From positions 403,987 through 467,986 of the forward strand of contig DXML01000012.1 of assembly GCA_019414205.1 (NCBI GenBank): a stretch of DNA of 64,000 nucleotides, in the 5' to 3' direction. The notes below the pieces were generated by a model that saw only the letters and a list, made by a program, of their open reading frames with translations, did no database searches and was not told where the DNA came from. Each line of letters begins with the position of its first letter. The first letter of the stretch is position 1. Made by a program: the position numbers and the translations under genes. Below are positions 49,635 to 58,374 of the stretch, one piece after another. The stretch is from Collinsella sp. Its GTDB lineage: Bacteria > Actinomycetota > Coriobacteriia > Coriobacteriales > Coriobacteriaceae.

Positions 49635-50809
49635 GCGGCGCCTACGATCGAGAGCAGCGTCTGGGCAAACTCGTCCAGATCGTCCGGATTCACGCGGTCG
49701 TCAAAGGAAATGCGTAGTGCGCCCAATGCCTGCTCGCGACCGATGCCCATCGCGCTTAAAACATGGCTCGGGTCCATGCTGCCACTCGAGCATGCCGAGC
49801 CTGCCGACACCTCAAAGCCGGCGGCGTCGAGCTTGATGATGAGTTCCTCGGAGTCCATGCCGTCAATGTAGATCGATACCATGCCGGGCAGACGGTCGGC
49901 TTGTGCGTAGTCACCAATGGTGGCGTGAATGCGCTGGTGGGCCGTAAGCGTGGCGTAGAGCTTGTCGGAAAGGGCTTGCAGCTTCGCGCGCTCCTGAGCC
50001 ACATGGGGCGTCAGAGACGAGGCGGCAGCGGCAAAGGCGAGCTGCGTGCGCAGGTCCTGCGTGCCGGCACGTCGTCCGGCTTCCTGTCCACCGCCAAAGA
50101 TTCGGGGGCGCAGCGGCGTGCGGTTCTTAAGGTAGAGCGCGCCGGATGCCACAGGGCCGCCGATCTTATGCGCGGCAACGGACATGGCATCGACGCCCAG
50201 CTCGGTGACATCGAGCGGAATATGCAGATACCCCTGGATGGCATCGGTGTGGAACAGGGCGCCAACGGTATGCGCGGCCGCGGCAAGCTCGCGGATGGGC
50301 TGCACCACGCCGGTCTCGTTGTTGGCAACCATGATGCTCACGAGCGCGACGTCGCCGCCGAGCAAGTCGCTCAGCGTGGCAGGCTCAATGTAGCCCATGC
50401 GGCAGGGCTGCAACAGGTCGACGGTAAAGCCGGCGGCACGCAGCAACGGCAGGTTGTCCAGAATCGAATCGTGCTCGATGGCCGAAACGATTACACGATC
50501 GCGCTTGCGATCGCGCTGACGAGCGCCCTCGGCAAGACCGAGCAGCGCCAGCTGGTTGGCTTCGGTGCCGCCGTTGGTCAGTACAATCTCGGACGGGCGG
50601 ACGCGCGCGCCAAAGCTGCGGGCGATCTCGCGACGTGCAACCTCCAGACGCGCGGCAGCCTTGCGGCCGAGCGAATGCAGCGAGTTGGGGTTGACGCCGG
50701 CAAGCTCGCTGTCGTCGTACTCGCGCTGCGCAAGGAGCGCCTCGGCGCGCATTGGCGTCGAGGCGGCATAGTCAAGATTCACGGGTATGCGGTTTTGACC
50801 TGCGGTCAT
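49631..50809 (-). CDS. Cysteine desulfurase (NifS/IscS family)
   Basis: This PLP enzyme removes sulfur from cysteine for Fe-S clusters or thio-modified tRNA. The 392-residue protein has VNLDYAASTPM at the start, TNGGTEANQLAL for PLP phosphate binding, and the Schiff-base Lys215 in VAAHKIGG. The catalytic Cys340 is in SAGSACSSGSMDPSHVL, a class I-type loop. No mnmA or iscU follows, so the sulfur acceptor is not evident. It abuts rpe and overlaps the Nif3 gene by 4 bases. Confidence 0.92.
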   Translation of the reverse strand: MTAGQNRIPVNLDYAASTPMRAEALLAQREYDDSELAGVNPNSLHSLGRKAAARLEVARREIARSFGARVRPSEIVLTNGGTEANQLALLGLAEGARQRDRKRDRVIVSAIEHDSILDNLPLLRAAGFTVDLLQPCRMGYIEPATLSDLLGGDVALVSIMVANNETGVVQPIRELAAAAHTVGALFHTDAIQGYLHIPLDVTELGVDAMSVAAHKIGGPVASGALYLKNRTPLRPRIFGGGQEAGRRAGTQDLRTQLAFAAAASSLTPHVAQERAKLQALSDKLYATLTAHQRIHATIGDYAQADRLPGMVSIYIDGMDSEELIIKLDAAGFEVSAGSACSSGSMDPSHVLSAMGIGREQALGALRISFDDRVNPDDLDEFAQTLLSIVGAA

Positions 50810-50815
50810 AAGGGT

Positions 50816-51487
50816 TTATGCCTCCTGTGCGGCCTCATTGCCCAGCTTCTGCAGCAGCGCAACCTCGGCGGCGGGATCTTCGGACTTAAAAACGGCGGAG
50901 CCGGCTACGAGCACGTTGGCGCCGGCCTTGACGACCTCGGCGATGTTCTTGGAAGCAATACCGCCATCGACTTCGATCAGGGGCGACACGCCGTGACGCT
51001 CACACGTGGCCGTAAGCTCGTGCAGCTTAGGCAGCGTGCCCGGGATAAAGCTCTGGCCGCCAAAGCCCGGGTTCACACTCATGAGCAGCACCATATCGAC
51101 GACGTCGATGATGCTCTCGAGCACGCACACGGGGGTGGCGGGGTTGAGCACCACGCCGGCCTTGACGCCGCGCTGCTGCAGATGCGTGAGCGTGCGGTGC
51201 AGGTGCGTGGAAGCCTCGTAGTGCACGGTGATCATGTCGGCACCGGCGTCGGCGTACCAATCGACCGTCTCGTCGGGGTTCGACACCATCAGGTGCGCGT
51301 CGACCGGCACGTCGGTGGAGCGCTTGACGGCCTTGAGGATGTCAACGCCAAAGGTGAGGTTGCCGGTAAAGTGGCCGTCCATGACGTCGAAGTGCACGTA
51401 GTCGGCACCGGCGATCTTGTCGAGTTCGCCCTTGAGGTTGGCCATGTCGGCCGAGAGGACGGACGGAGCGATTTTAATGGAACCCAT
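50816..51487 (-). CDS. rpe: Ribulose-phosphate 3-epimerase
   Basis: Rpe interconverts ribulose-5-phosphate and xylulose-5-phosphate in the pentose phosphate pathway. The 223-residue TIM barrel shows IAPSVLSADMANL, the metal-ligand segment VHFDVMDGHF, VDAHLMVSNPD, MSVNPGFGGQSFI and EVDGGI. AAAGG precedes ATG 51487 at moderate distance. It lies between gpsA and the cysteine desulfurase gene on the same strand. Length and motifs are normal. Confidence 0.96.
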   Translation of the reverse strand: MGSIKIAPSVLSADMANLKGELDKIAGADYVHFDVMDGHFTGNLTFGVDILKAVKRSTDVPVDAHLMVSNPDETVDWYADAGADMITVHYEASTHLHRTLTHLQQRGVKAGVVLNPATPVCVLESIIDVVDMVLLMSVNPGFGGQSFIPGTLPKLHELTATCERHGVSPLIEVDGGIASKNIAEVVKAGANVLVAGSAVFKSEDPAAEVALLQKLGNEAAQEA

Positions 51488-51505
51488 GGTAGTAGCCTTT
51501 CTGCA

Positions 51506-52513
51506 CTAGTCGGTGAGTCCGTAGAACTCTTGGGAGGGTACGCGGTCGGTAAGAATCTCGAGCGCCCTATCCAACGTAACACCGTTGTAGAGCGTTTGCT
51601 CCACGGCAAAGGTGAGCGGAATGTCTACGCCCAGTGAACGGGCAAGCTCACTGACGCTGCGGGCCGCGACGGCGCCCTCGACCACCATATGCGTACGTGC
51701 CTGGTACTCGTCGAGCGAGACGCCGTGGGCAAACTCGTAGCCAAAGGTGCGGTTGCGCGAATGCTCGGAGGTGCAGGTGGCAATGAGGTCACCCATGCCG
51801 GCAAGACCCATGCAGGTCATGGCTTGACCGCCGCGGGCGTGCACCAGACGGCTGATCTCGGCCAGGCCGCGCGTCATGATAAGGGCAAGCGTGTTGTCGC
51901 CCGCACCAGAACCGGCGGAAATGCCGCACACGATGGCGATGACGTTTTTCATGGCGCCGCAAACCTCGACGCCGGTCATGTCCTGCGACAGGTAGATGCG
52001 GAAGGCCGTGGATAGGAGCAGGTCCTTAAAGGTCTCCCCTATCTGCGGATCTTCGCTGGCGATGACGGCGGCAGAAAGCCCGCCGCGGCAGATCTCCTCG
52101 GCATGGTTGGGGCCCGAGAGCGCCGCGACGCGCGACTCGTTGCCGATCTCACTGGCGATGACCTCGCTCATAAGCAGGCCGGATTCGGGCTCAATACCCT
52201 TGGTGAGGCAGAGTGTCGGGGTGTCGGCGGCGATGAAGGGTGCTGCCTGATGGCATACGCTGCGCAGGTGCGTGGAGGGCACGGCAAAGATGATCGCATC
52301 GGCACCGTCGAGCGCCTGGGCGAGCTCGGTCGTTGCCACCACGTTGTCCGGCAGCTCGTATCCCACCAGATAGCGCGGGTTGCGGTGCTCGCCGTTAATG
52401 CCGGCGGCCGTCTGCTCGCTGTGGGCCCACATGGTCACGCGCTCGGCTCGCGCGGCGGCAAGGCCGGCGACGGCGGTTCCCCAGGAGCCGGAGCCAATCA
52501 GCGCAACATTCAT
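51506..52513 (-). CDS. gpsA: Glycerol-3-phosphate dehydrogenase [NAD(P)+]
   Basis: GpsA makes sn-glycerol-3-phosphate, the backbone for phospholipids, from dihydroxyacetone phosphate. The 335-residue protein has the Rossmann motif GSGSWGTAVAGLAA, the segment CLTKGIEPESGLLMSEV and the catalytic Lys region CGAMKNVIAIVCGISAG. It is followed closely by rpe and preceded by plsY (9 bases), and PlsY uses its product. Length is normal. Confidence 0.96.
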   Translation of the reverse strand: MNVALIGSGSWGTAVAGLAAARAERVTMWAHSEQTAAGINGEHRNPRYLVGYELPDNVVATTELAQALDGADAIIFAVPSTHLRSVCHQAAPFIAADTPTLCLTKGIEPESGLLMSEVIASEIGNESRVAALSGPNHAEEICRGGLSAAVIASEDPQIGETFKDLLLSTAFRIYLSQDMTGVEVCGAMKNVIAIVCGISAGSGAGDNTLALIMTRGLAEISRLVHARGGQAMTCMGLAGMGDLIATCTSEHSRNRTFGYEFAHGVSLDEYQARTHMVVEGAVAARSVSELARSLGVDIPLTFAVEQTLYNGVTLDRALEILTDRVPSQEFYGLTD

Positions 52514-52522
52514 GACTCTCTC

Positions 52523-53206
52523 CTACTTATCGTCGGGCTCGGTGACGCGCTTGGTAAACGAGAGCTTGGACTCCTTACCGCACATGAGCTTTTTGATATT
52601 CGCGCGATGGGCCCACACCACGGTGATGCCGATCATCGCCATGCAAAACTTAAGTCCCAGGCTGCTGTACGGAAAGACCGCGCAAGCAGCGATGGGAAGA
52701 CCGATGGCAGCGGCAAGCGAGCCCACCGACACATACTTGGTGATGGCGACGGCTACGATAAACATGCCGAGCAGCGACAGGCCAATAGGCCAGTACCAGG
52801 CGAGAATGACGCCCAGGCCAACCGCGATACCCTTGCCGCCGTGGAAGTTAAGGTAGGGCGAGAAGATATGGCCCCACACCGCTGCTAGGCAAATGACGCC
52901 GAGCATCCAATCGCCGGGGGCTCCGGGCGCCATGATGCTTACGGGGAAGCCATAGCCCAAGTCGGCAATGAGCGGACGCGCGATAAGGACGCAGATGGCG
53001 CCCTTAAGGCAGTCGAGCAACAACGTGAGCGCGGCCACCTTAGGGCCGGCCACGCGCAGCGCATTGGTTGTGCCGATGTTGCCGGAGCCCGCCTTGCGAA
53101 TGTCCGTGTGGTTGAACATGCGGCCCAGGATCAGGCCAAACGGAATCGCTCCGATAAAGAACGAGACCACGGCGCAGATGGCGGTCAGCAGAATCGGATT
53201 ATGCAT
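52523..53206 (-). CDS. plsY: Acyl-phosphate:glycerol-3-phosphate acyltransferase PlsY
   Basis: PlsY makes lysophosphatidic acid by acylating glycerol-3-phosphate with acyl-phosphate. The 227-residue membrane protein has several helices and the conserved motifs FGLILGR, KAGSGNIGTTNALR, and HIFSPYLNFHGGKGIAVGLG. ATG 53206 is chosen because AAGGAACAAAAGG precedes it; the frame extends upstream within der. It overlaps der by 8 bases and precedes gpsA, which supplies its substrate. Confidence 0.95.
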   Translation of the reverse strand: MHNPILLTAICAVVSFFIGAIPFGLILGRMFNHTDIRKAGSGNIGTTNALRVAGPKVAALTLLLDCLKGAICVLIARPLIADLGYGFPVSIMAPGAPGDWMLGVICLAAVWGHIFSPYLNFHGGKGIAVGLGVILAWYWPIGLSLLGMFIVAVAITKYVSVGSLAAAIGLPIAACAVFPYSSLGLKFCMAMIGITVVWAHRANIKKLMCGKESKLSFTKRVTEPDDK

Positions 53207-54533
53207 CCTTTTGTTCCTTCTTCCTAAAGAAGAGTCGAATGGGCGTGCCGGCAAAATCGAAAGTCGAGCGCATGCGGTTCTCCACGTAGCGTTGGTAGGT
53301 GTCGTTGACCAGGTCGCTATGGTTGACGAAGAACGTGAACGTCGGCGGGTTGACGCCCGTCTGGGTCACGTAGTGCATGCGCAGGCGGCGCTTGCCGTCC
53401 ACCACGGTATGACCGAACTCGCGCAGGTCGGTGAGGAACGTGTTGAGGCGCGAGGTGCTGATCTTCTGCGAGCGCGTCTTTTCGGCGGCGTCGACCATCG
53501 CCCAGATCTTCTCGACGCTGCGGCCAGTGAGGGCAGAGATGCGCAGGTACTGGGCCCAGGGAGCCATAACGCCCAGACGGCGGTCGACGGTCTCCATGCA
53601 GGCCTCGCGCTTGCGGTCGTCGTCGAGCAGGTCCCACTTGTTGAGCAGCACGACGATGGCGCAGCCGCGCTCGATGGCCAAGCCCATGACCTTCTGGTCC
53701 TGCTCGGTAACGCCCACGGAGGCGTCGACGACGAGCAGCGCCACGTCGGCGCGATCGATGGCGCGCAGGCCGCGGACCATGGAGTAGTACTCGATATTCT
53801 CGTACACGGTGCTCTTCTTGCGAATACCAGCGGTGTCAACCATGCGGTAGTGCTTGCCGTTGCGCTCGACGACCGTGTCGATGGCGTCGCGCGTGGTGCC
53901 GGCGATGTTCGAGACGATGGAGCGGTCGGCGCCCAGGATGCGGTTGAACAGCGACGACTTGCCGGCATTGGGGCGGCCGATGATGGCGACGTTCAGGGCG
54001 TCGGGGAACTCATCGGCGACCTCGTCCTCTTCCTCCGGAAGCAGGGCCACGATATCGTCGAGCAGGTCGCCCGTGCCGTGGCCATGCAGGGCCGAGAGGG
54101 GCGTGGGCTCACCGACGCCGAGCGAATAGAACTCCCAGATGCTGTCGTTTTCGCGATCGGGGTTGTCGAGCTTGTTCACCAGTAGAAAGACCGGCTTGTC
54201 GCAGCGCTTGAGCATGCGGGCGACCGACTCGTCCTCCTCGGTGACGCCGGTGCGGCCGTCGACCACAAACAGGATGACGGCGGCTTCCTCGGCGGCGGCG
54301 AGGGCCTGGTCGCGGATGGACGTGGCAAAAACGTCATCGCTCTTGAGCGGCTCGATGCCGCCCGTGTCGACAATGGTGAACTCGCGGCCGTTCCAATCGG
54401 CCGTGTGGTATGAGCGATCGCGCGTGACGCCGCGGGACTCATGGACGATGGCGTCCGAGGTTTGGGCCAGGCGGTTAACGAGCGTGGACTTGCCCACGTT
54501 GGGGCGTCCGACGACGGCGACGATAGGTTTCAT
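53199..54533 (-). CDS. der: Ribosome biogenesis GTPase Der
   Basis: Der (EngA) is a GTPase with two tandem G domains needed for 50S subunit assembly. The 444-residue protein has G1 motifs GRPNVGKSTLVN and GRPNAGKSSLFN, and NKLD and NKWD in the G4 positions. A C-terminal KH-like domain follows (GVNPPTFTFFVNHSDLV). ATG 54533 is chosen because AAAGGAGAGCAG precedes it; the frame continues into the neighbouring gene. It is adjacent to the DUF512 gene, a common pairing. Confidence 0.96.
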   Translation of the reverse strand: MKPIVAVVGRPNVGKSTLVNRLAQTSDAIVHESRGVTRDRSYHTADWNGREFTIVDTGGIEPLKSDDVFATSIRDQALAAAEEAAVILFVVDGRTGVTEEDESVARMLKRCDKPVFLLVNKLDNPDRENDSIWEFYSLGVGEPTPLSALHGHGTGDLLDDIVALLPEEEDEVADEFPDALNVAIIGRPNAGKSSLFNRILGADRSIVSNIAGTTRDAIDTVVERNGKHYRMVDTAGIRKKSTVYENIEYYSMVRGLRAIDRADVALLVVDASVGVTEQDQKVMGLAIERGCAIVVLLNKWDLLDDDRKREACMETVDRRLGVMAPWAQYLRISALTGRSVEKIWAMVDAAEKTRSQKISTSRLNTFLTDLREFGHTVVDGKRRLRMHYVTQTGVNPPTFTFFVNHSDLVNDTYQRYVENRMRSTFDFAGTPIRLFFRKKEQKDA

Positions 54534-54543
54534 CTGCTCTCCT

Positions 54544-55986
54544 TTAATGGATAGGGTCAGCGGAATTAGTAGAGTCTGCGGGCACAATGCCAAGGATATG
54601 CTCCAGGGTATCGAGCAGCTCATGCGGCATGGTCGACACCACATGAACCTCGGCGCCGCGACTGGTAAGGCTTGCGAGTAAATCGTCACGATGATACTCG
54701 TCAAGCGTCATGCCGTCAGCGTTGAACATGAGCTTAGGCACAAAGAGCATAACCCCCGACAGGTCTTGCGGCAGCTGCTCCAAGATGTCACAGGCGACAA
54801 TGAGGCCGGTCACGTCCACGTTGCCGCCAAAGTAGCGGTTTTTGATGGCTGTGACGGTGCCGGCGAGGCCGTGCGGCGATTCCACAAAGCGCGCGACCGT
54901 ATCGCGCGCGCTGGCGCCCGAAAGGCACAGCAGGCGCTGGCTGCGGGCGGCGATTCCCTCGCGAACGCGGGTCAGGCGCTCGGCATCGGCGGCGAGCACG
55001 TTGTCGGTCTCGTCCAGATAGGAGCGGATCATGCCGATGCCGTCGTAGTACTGCGGGTAGCCGTCGTAAAAGTCTGCCTCGGGCGGCTCGATGCCGGCGT
55101 CCAGATAGAACTCGTCGCTCATCTGGAACGTGTGGCGGCCAAAGCGCTCGAAGGCACGGTCCTGGAAGGGACGGATCATGGCAATGGTTTCGCGCGCGAG
55201 CTCGGGCTTGTCGCTGTAGGACCAGCTAAAACGGTTCTGATGCTTGGTAAAACCGAGCGGCACGATACCCAGGCTCGTGATCTGTTCGTGATCCTCGCAA
55301 AAGCGAAGCGTCTTTAGCAGTTCTTCGCCGTCGTTCATGCCGGGGCACAGCACGATTTGCGCGTGAATCTCGATGCCGGCTGCCATGATGGCCTCGAGCA
55401 CGTCCATGCCGCGCTGGGCGTTGCGGCCCATCATACGGCGGCGGACATCGGGGCTCACGGCATGGACCGACACGTTCATGGGGCTCATGTTGCGATCGAT
55501 AACGTTTTGCACGTCCTCGTCGGAAAGGTTCGTGAGCGTGACAAAGTTACCCTGTAAAAAGCTCAGGCGGTAGTCGTCGTCGCGGATATAGAGCGTGGAG
55601 CGGCCGCCCTTGGGCAGCATCGTCATAAAGCAGAACACGCAGGCGTTGACGCAGGTACGCATGCCGTCGAAGATGGGGCCATCGAACTCAAGGCCCCAAT
55701 CCTCGCCAGGAAAGCGATCGAGCTCGACGGGGGTGACGCTGTTGTCGCGCGGGTCGAAAACCTCGAGGTCGACGGTGTCGTCGTCGGCCTCCCAGAGCCA
55801 CACGATCATGTCGGTGAGTGCCTCACAATTGACCGTGAGCACGCGCATGCCCGGCTCGATGCCCACATCCCACGCGGGCGATTCGGGACGCACGTTCTTT
55901 ACGAGCGCGCCTTCACCCGGCTCGGGGTCGCGGCTGCGCCCGTAATCGGCCACCTCGGCGGCGTATGCGGGTACGGTCTGGTCCAT
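54544..55986 (-). CDS. DUF512/radical SAM-like protein with PDZ-like N-terminus
   Basis: The 480-residue protein belongs to the DUF512 family found beside der in many Gram-positive bacteria. Its N-terminal 85 or so residues look PDZ-like (VKNVRPESPAWDVGIEPGMRVL). A Cys motif of the CxxxCxxC form follows (CVNACVFC), as in radical SAM enzymes, and the chain continues with a TIM-barrel-like segment and a DUF512 C-terminus. Substrate and product are not known. The start follows ispH with little gap. ATG 55986 is chosen because it gives the normal family beginning. Confidence 0.87.
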   Translation of the reverse strand: MDQTVPAYAAEVADYGRSRDPEPGEGALVKNVRPESPAWDVGIEPGMRVLTVNCEALTDMIVWLWEADDDTVDLEVFDPRDNSVTPVELDRFPGEDWGLEFDGPIFDGMRTCVNACVFCFMTMLPKGGRSTLYIRDDDYRLSFLQGNFVTLTNLSDEDVQNVIDRNMSPMNVSVHAVSPDVRRRMMGRNAQRGMDVLEAIMAAGIEIHAQIVLCPGMNDGEELLKTLRFCEDHEQITSLGIVPLGFTKHQNRFSWSYSDKPELARETIAMIRPFQDRAFERFGRHTFQMSDEFYLDAGIEPPEADFYDGYPQYYDGIGMIRSYLDETDNVLAADAERLTRVREGIAARSQRLLCLSGASARDTVARFVESPHGLAGTVTAIKNRYFGGNVDVTGLIVACDILEQLPQDLSGVMLFVPKLMFNADGMTLDEYHRDDLLASLTSRGAEVHVVSTMPHELLDTLEHILGIVPADSTNSADPIH

Positions 55987-55988
55987 GA

Positions 55989-56888
55989 TTAGCGGCAAAG
56001 CTCCTTGATGCGCGTGACGGCGCGCTCGATGTGTTCTTGCGGGGTGGAGGCTCCGGCGGTGATGCCGATGTGGTGAGCGTCGGTAAACCACGCGGCCTGG
56101 AGCTCAGAAGCTTCCTCGATGTGATACGTGCGCTCGCAGGCGTCTGCGCAGATCTGCGCCAGACGGCGGGTGTTGCCGGAGTTTTTGCCGCCCACGACGA
56201 CCATGCAGTCGCAGCGGTTGGCAAGTGTGGCTGCTGCCTGTTGACGCTCGCTCGTGGCGGCGCAGATGGTGTTGATCACACGCAGCTCCTGTACGCGCGG
56301 GGTGATAGCGGCCACGACCTCGGCGAGGTTCTGCGCAGTCTGGGTGGTTTGCACGACGAGGCCTACCTTGCCCTTGAGCGACAAGGCGGTGGCGTCGGCG
56401 GCACAGCTCACGACCTGTGCATCATTGCCGGCGTGGCCCAAGATGCCCTCAACCTCGGGATGGCCCGGCTCGCCTACGACTACCACGCGGTAGCCCTCGC
56501 GTACCAGGCGCTCGGCGGCCACATGGACCTTCTTCACGTAGGGACAGGTGGCGTCGACCACGGTAAGGCCGCGCTCGCGGGCAGCATCGATCACTTGCGG
56601 CACCACGCCGTGGGCGCGGATGATCACGGTACCGGTTGCGGCGCTATCCAGGTTCTCAGCCAGGCTAACGCCTGCCTCAGCGAGCTCGCGCACCACGATA
56701 GGGTTATGGATGAGCGGACCCAAGGTATGGACCTGAGTGCACTCCCCTGCCTGCGGCGCAGCGGCCAGCGCCATATCGAGCGCACGCTGTACGCCGTAGC
56801 AAGTGCCGGCGTGGGCGGCGATCTCGATGGTAGGCGCGGTGGCTTGGTCGGACGCGGTCACGGCAGTGTTCGTCACGTTCTCGCTCAT
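55989..56888 (-). CDS. ispH: 4-hydroxy-3-methylbut-2-enyl diphosphate reductase IspH
   Basis: IspH makes IPP and DMAPP in the last step of the MEP isoprenoid pathway using a 4Fe-4S cluster. The 299-residue protein has the conserved cluster cysteines in GTCYGVQRALDM, DATCPYVKKVH and NTICAATSERQ. His residues appear in TLGPLIHNP and VVVGEPGHPEV, and the substrate segment is GGKNSGNTRRL. ATG 56888 is preferred over the frame's upstream start, which lies inside the plsC-like gene. About 30 extra residues (Thr/Ala-rich) precede the fold. Confidence 0.95.
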   Translation of the reverse strand: MSENVTNTAVTASDQATAPTIEIAAHAGTCYGVQRALDMALAAAPQAGECTQVHTLGPLIHNPIVVRELAEAGVSLAENLDSAATGTVIIRAHGVVPQVIDAARERGLTVVDATCPYVKKVHVAAERLVREGYRVVVVGEPGHPEVEGILGHAGNDAQVVSCAADATALSLKGKVGLVVQTTQTAQNLAEVVAAITPRVQELRVINTICAATSERQQAAATLANRCDCMVVVGGKNSGNTRRLAQICADACERTYHIEEASELQAAWFTDAHHIGITAGASTPQEHIERAVTRIKELCR

Positions 56889-56890
56889 GG

Positions 56891-57619
56891 CTAGAACCTG
56901 CCCGGATGCTCGGCGCACAGCTCGTCTCGCATGGCGTAGACGCGGTTCATGGCCTCGGACTCAAACCAGGCCAGGCGCTCCGTACGCTTAAGCCCGGCCG
57001 GCGCGTCCGAAAGCGAGACGGCCTTGCCGGCACGAATCCAGCACTTCTTGGGACGCATGAGCCTTTTGCCCGCAGGCGTGATGTCGGACCAGCCGCAGAT
57101 GGCGAGCGGGTTGACGGGCGCCTTGCCCATCTGAGCGATGAGCGCAAAACCGCCGTGGACCTCGGGTTTGATCTCGCGCGAGCGGATGCGCGTGCCCTCG
57201 GGGAAGATCAGGACGTCCTCGCCGCGCTGCAGCGCATGCTGGGCGGCGCGCAAGCACTTCATATCGGCAGTACCGCGCTCCACGGGGATGCCGCCAACGC
57301 GGCTAAAGGCCCAGCGCACAATCTTGCTCTTGGCGAACTCAGATTTAAAGATGGGGCGAATGCGGCGGCCCCCAAAGAACAGCGCCGTCTCCACGGCCAA
57401 GAGCTCGGCCATCGAGGTGTGGTTGCAGATGACCACGCTGCCGCGGCCTTCCTGGCGCTCAAACAGCAGGCCGGCGTCCTCGACCTTCCAACGCCACATG
57501 AGCTTGGAGAAGGCCCAAAGGATGGCCATAACCACGACGACGGTGCCGCGGATGAGCGCCGGGAACTCGGCGTAGGGGGCGTTGTAGTAATCCTCGGGCG
57601 TCTGCTTAAACAGGCGCAT
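56891..57619 (-). CDS. plsC: PlsC-family acyltransferase
   Basis: This 242-residue membrane-associated acyltransferase should convert lysophosphatidate to phosphatidate. It has an N-terminal helix (LIRGTVVVVMAILWAFSKLM) and the family blocks. Block I reads NHTSMAE, giving H-x4-E where most members have H-x4-D. Block III reads FPEGTRIRSREIKPEVHGGF (in part), and PVNPLAICG follows. The Asp-to-Glu change could lower or alter activity. The gene lies between cmk and ispH, a usual arrangement. Confidence 0.85.
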   Translation of the reverse strand: MRLFKQTPEDYYNAPYAEFPALIRGTVVVVMAILWAFSKLMWRWKVEDAGLLFERQEGRGSVVICNHTSMAELLAVETALFFGGRRIRPIFKSEFAKSKIVRWAFSRVGGIPVERGTADMKCLRAAQHALQRGEDVLIFPEGTRIRSREIKPEVHGGFALIAQMGKAPVNPLAICGWSDITPAGKRLMRPKKCWIRAGKAVSLSDAPAGLKRTERLAWFESEAMNRVYAMRDELCAEHPGRF

Positions 57620-57622
57620 GGG

Positions 57623-58309
57623 CTACCTCCTTTGGTTGATGAGGCCCTCGATAATGCGGACGACCTCGTCGATGGTGTGGGCGGTGGAGTCGACGTGCAC
57701 GGCGTCCTCGGCGGGCACGAGCGGGGCGACCTCGCGACTGCTGTCGAGCTTATCGCGCTGCTTGAGGGCGTCGAGGGTCTCGTCGACCTCGGCTTCGAGC
57801 TGCTCGGAGGTGAGCGGCTGGGCATCGTTTTGGTGACGCTGCAGCACGCGGCGGCGGGCACGCTCGCGCGGGTCGGCGGTCAGAAAGACCTTGACCTGTG
57901 CGTTGGGGAACACGACGGTGCCGATGTCGCGACCCTCGGCCACGATATCGCGATCCTCGGCGGCGCGGCGCTGATGGATGAGCATGGCGGCGCGCACGCC
58001 CGGGTAGGCCGAGACCTTGGACACGTTGGCGTCGACCTGCGGGGTGCGAATGGCAGCCGAGGCATCCTGGCCATCAATGGTCAGGCGTGTGTCTTCGCCA
58101 GTGCCGTTGGTAAAGCGGATTTCGATCTGCTCGGCGAGGGCATCGATGGCAGCCTCGTCGTCCAGATCGATGCCGCGGTCGAGCGCGGCGAACGTGACGG
58201 CGCGATACATGGCGCCCGTGTCGAGCTTGTTAAAGCCCAGCTGGCGGGCGATCTCCTTGGCGATGGTGGATTTGCCGGAACCGGCGGGGCCGTCGATGGC
58301 GACGATCAT
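57623..58309 (-). CDS. cmk: Cytidylate kinase
   Basis: Cmk phosphorylates CMP and dCMP. The 228-residue protein has the P-loop AIDGPAGSGKSTIAKEIA, the LDTGAMYRAVTF segment, the nucleotide-binding EGRDIGTVVFPNA and the LID-region VFLTADPRERARRR. Length is normal. It is 3 bases before the plsC-like gene and downstream of the pseudouridine synthase gene. Together with scpA/scpB/rlu it follows the Gram-positive order scpA-scpB-rluB-cmk. Confidence 0.95.
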   Translation of the reverse strand: MIVAIDGPAGSGKSTIAKEIARQLGFNKLDTGAMYRAVTFAALDRGIDLDDEAAIDALAEQIEIRFTNGTGEDTRLTIDGQDASAAIRTPQVDANVSKVSAYPGVRAAMLIHQRRAAEDRDIVAEGRDIGTVVFPNAQVKVFLTADPRERARRRVLQRHQNDAQPLTSEQLEAEVDETLDALKQRDKLDSSREVAPLVPAEDAVHVDSTAHTIDEVVRIIEGLINQRR

Positions 58310-58374
58310 GCAATGCTTCCTTTCGATGGTTGACGTGCTGGTATGGTTCGGGGCGCTGGGGCGCGGCGGGTTGC

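Noticed and set aside
49763..51637. A 624-codon open frame on the + strand opposite the desulfurase and rpe genes
   Set aside because: It is the antisense of two well-supported genes and has no domain.
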